Below, in pieces: positions 61,360-64,000 of a stretch of DNA of 64,000 nucleotides (the stretch's first letter is position 1; every line of letters starts with the position of its first letter). This stretch comes from Strongyloides papillosus. Lineage: Eukaryota; Nematoda; Chromadorea; Rhabditida; Strongyloididae. The translations under genes were made by a program, and so were the position numbers. The stretch spans positions 372,001 to 436,000 of the forward strand of contig SRSI01000068.1 of the NCBI GenBank assembly GCA_005656395.1. The letters run 5' to 3'. The notes beneath the pieces were generated by a model, which saw only the letters and a list, made by a program, of their open reading frames with translations, had not been told where the DNA came from and did not search any database.

Positions 61360-63857
61360 ATGGATGATTTTGATGTAAATGGTATATTGGAGGAACCAGT
61401 TGATTTTGCAGGTGCCGATAATAGAGATTTCGAAGAAAATCAAAACCTAAATTTGACACACAACATTGCACCAACAAACAATTATGAATCAGTTAGAAAA
61501 GCACAATTGTATACACTTGTTGATATGTCAGATGATAAAGCATTGGAAAGTAAGTTGATTCACATATCAATGGATAAAATTTAATTATAGACTGGTATCT
61601 TCGTTTTAATTTCCATGATGCAGAGGAACGGATTAGGAAAATTGAAGAACTCCAAATGGAGCATGTACAATATATTACTGAAAGGTTGAAAAATATTAAA
61701 AATGGAGAAAGTAATAGTGATGGTGTGTTGGTTGGCCAGAAGAATGCAAGTGCAAAGGTCTTTGTCAACAAAGGACTATTAGAAACACCTCCTCTTGATA
61801 GTGATTGGATTGGTATATCAGTTGGAGATGGTTCAAATAGGAAATACATAAAGATAAAAAAGAAAAATGATGAATATTTAAAATTTTTATATAAAAGCGA
61901 TAGGAAAGAGAGCGAAAATGATCCATGGAATGAGTTATTCACCAAAGTTTTTAATGAGTATCAAGAAGAAAAAAGTAGAGTACAAAATACAGATACCAAT
62001 ACAGAAAGAGTAAATTTAAATGAAAGTGAAAGAAAATTGTTAATACAAAAATACGAGTGTAACGAAGGTTATTTTACACTGATTTCGGATTGTTCAGCAA
62101 ATAGAATAACTTTGAATTGGCTTAAATTATGGGATAAATATGTTTTTGGGAAGACAGATTTTGTAGCACCTGAAAAACCAAGTTGGAATGAGAAAGGAAT
62201 TTACGACGTTGATGAGACGGACAGTAATAAACCGAAAAAGAAAATGTTAGGACTATTTGGTCCCACCGGTTGTTGTAAAACAACATTAGCTAGAAATATT
62301 GCCAAGTTGTGTGGTTATAATGTTATTTATATACCTATAAGTGATACTTTAACTGTTGAACAAGTGAAAAATAAAATAGAACGGGGTATCACAAATGTGT
62401 CAATGAATTTTTACTTAAAACCAAGGGATGGTATGGAAACTGATGATTCAATTACAATTAAACCTAATTGTGTTATTATTGATGACATAGATTTCGCCAG
62501 TACGGATCTTTTAGACTATTTAATGAAATTATCAAAAGAAAAAGGAAATAAATCACTGAAACGTCCTTTGATATTAATTGGTAATAATGTTTATTCTTCA
62601 AATTTAAAAGAACTCAAATCAAATATCGCTGTAGTGAAAGTCTCCCCGATCTTTTCGAATATTTTATTGAAAAGATTAGTGGAAATTTGTACCATTGAAG
62701 GTTTTACTATTAAAAAATATCAGTTAAATGAATTAATAGAGGAATGTTATTATGATATACGGAGATGTCTAAATAATTTGCAGTTGATGTTTGCTGGAAA
62801 AGATTTACCAGATGAGTATAAAGCTCATAATGAAATATCTTCAGATTCATCAATTGTTAGTATCTGGGATCAAATATTTATTATAAATCGCCATTGGGAT
62901 TCTCAGGGTAACATGTTACCGTTATCAAAAAGACTTGATAGAATACGAAATATGATAGATCGTTCGGAGTACGCTGATAGACTTGTGTTTGGTTTGTTTC
63001 AGAACATTGGTGTCATTAATAATGATACACCTAGTTTTAATAGGACAGTTTCTAGAATTTTTGAAGATGTTCAACTATTTTATGATATATCTATGAGGGA
63101 ACAATTGTATTCCTTGTTAAGGTACCGGTCTTCTATGGTTGCTAAGTTTCACTTGGTTTGTGCCTTCAAAAAACCACTTCGTTCCTCACGTCTGAAGTAT
63201 GATTTTACAGGACCAAATGATTATAGAGCAAAGCAAGAATACGTATCAATACTTCAGCATTTTAGAAGAATTAAGAGTTTCTTCGATTGGTCTAATATGA
63301 TGTTTTTCGACGATTTATTACCATATCTAATTTTCATATTATGCCCAAATGTAAAACTCATCAACATTAACTACTCTTCAGAGGACGATCGTGAGCGACT
63401 AAGGCAAGCAACTGGTTTCATGATGCAATTAAATATAAGTATAAAGGAAAACAAAAATAATCAAAATGTGTATAAAGGGTTAAATGATATAACAAATGGT
63501 AATTATTTCGAATCAACGAGATTTGAACCTGATATCACGAAAGTCTGTGTTTTGTTTTATGATTCTGTTCTAAAAACTAGGAATAGTGAATTCGAAAGGA
63601 AAATGTTGTGTTCACAAATTAGTATAAATAAGGAAATAAAAACATACAAGAAAATAGTGGGTGGTGATAATTCATTATCGAATAAAGAGATACCAAAATG
63701 TATGGCTCAAATACTTTCAATTTTGAAACCAAATGAGTTAGAAGAGAAAACGCTGTCTAAAAAACGAAAAGTAAATGATCCTAAAATTTTTTATGTATGG
63801 GATGAAGATTCGACAGAGATTGCTAATACTAAAACAATACGTTTATGTGATTTCTAA
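61360..63857 (+). CDS. ctf-18: CTF18 alternative clamp-loader subunit
   Basis: Exon 1 (61360-61549) and exon 2 (61591-63857), with a 41-nt intron, give 818 aa. The AAA+ core is recognisable by the pre-motor segment FTLISDCSANRITLNWLKLW and the P-loop region LGLFGPTGCCKTTLARNIAK (about 283-302). Walker B is VIIDDID (358-364), sensor 1 is LILIGNN, and sensor 2 is DIRRCLNNLQ. CTF18 with DCC1 and CTF8 loads PCNA and supports sister-chromatid cohesion. Unusually, the Gly before the P-loop Lys is Cys (residue 292) and the Walker B Glu is Asp (362). The C terminus keeps the W-x-E/D-D-S-x-EIANT segment likely to bind DCC1-CTF8. It is the best CTF18 match in the region; ATPase activity is uncertain. 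Confidence 0.85.
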
Positions 63858-64000
63858 AATTTATCACATCAAATAAAGATGATGAAAATAGTATTTTTAT
63901 TTTTTTGTGTATAGTTGAATAAAATAACATGCAATTAAACACCAGTCAATTTATATTTTTTTATTATACTGGCTGTATAATTTTTTCGACACTAAAATTT
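63858..64000. other. 3' flank of ctf-18
   Basis: 143 bp with an AATAAA at about 63920-63925 that may be the ctf-18 poly(A) signal; the window ends here. Confidence 0.4.

Overview
This is a nuclear window from a very AT-rich nematode. The nematode call rests on two hedgehog-related genes (a warthog and a ground-like protein), a DB-module secreted protein, a UDP-galactopyranose mutase, mostly tiny introns and polypyrimidine-AG acceptors a few bases before many start codons, as expected for spliced-leader trans-splicing. The extreme AT bias and gene structures fit Strongyloides or a close relative (clade IV). That genus call is inference, because no rRNA, spliced-leader or mitochondrial sequence is present.

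I read 24 complete or near-complete protein genes, one partial gene at the left edge and one decayed gene. Several genes were rebuilt by splicing. Most introns are 36-54 nt; three are 81-161 nt or uncertain, and only the ape-1 5' introns reach kilobases.

Layout: 1-8.4 kb holds the first exon of a HOOK-domain (girdin-like) gene on the minus strand and a long gene desert. 8.4-18.3 kb holds a C2H2 zinc-finger gene, a decayed gene, ETF-beta, a DHHC palmitoyltransferase, glf-1 and a secreted lustrin/two-Kunitz gene. 18.3-20.9 kb is a less AT-rich, hairpin-containing stretch before alpha-tubulin. 20.9-32.2 kb is the densest part: alpha-tubulin, a basic nuclear orphan, RAMP4, rab-14, SURF4/sft-4, a HADHA-like protein with a dead dehydrogenase half, a ground-like gene with an apparent frameshift, and a T1/BTB gene with an ambiguous 3' end. 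32.2-44.2 kb is dominated by ape-1 (iASPP) with two alternative first exons. 44.6-64 kb holds an SLC25A51-like NAD carrier, a four-TM orphan, a 7TM receptor, snx-17, a 3-hydroxyacyl-CoA dehydratase, smg-4/UPF3, an orphan, a warthog gene, a DB-module gene and ctf-18.

There is no single pathway cluster. Themes that recur are early secretory pathway and membrane lipids (RAMP4, SURF4, Rab14, SNX17, DHHC, HACD), mitochondrial electron and NAD supply (ETFB, SLC25A51, and perhaps the HADHA-like protein), and surface or cuticle biology (glf-1, warthog, ground-like, DB, Kunitz). No mobile element with a recognisable transposase, no CRISPR array and no convincing tRNA or snRNA gene was found.
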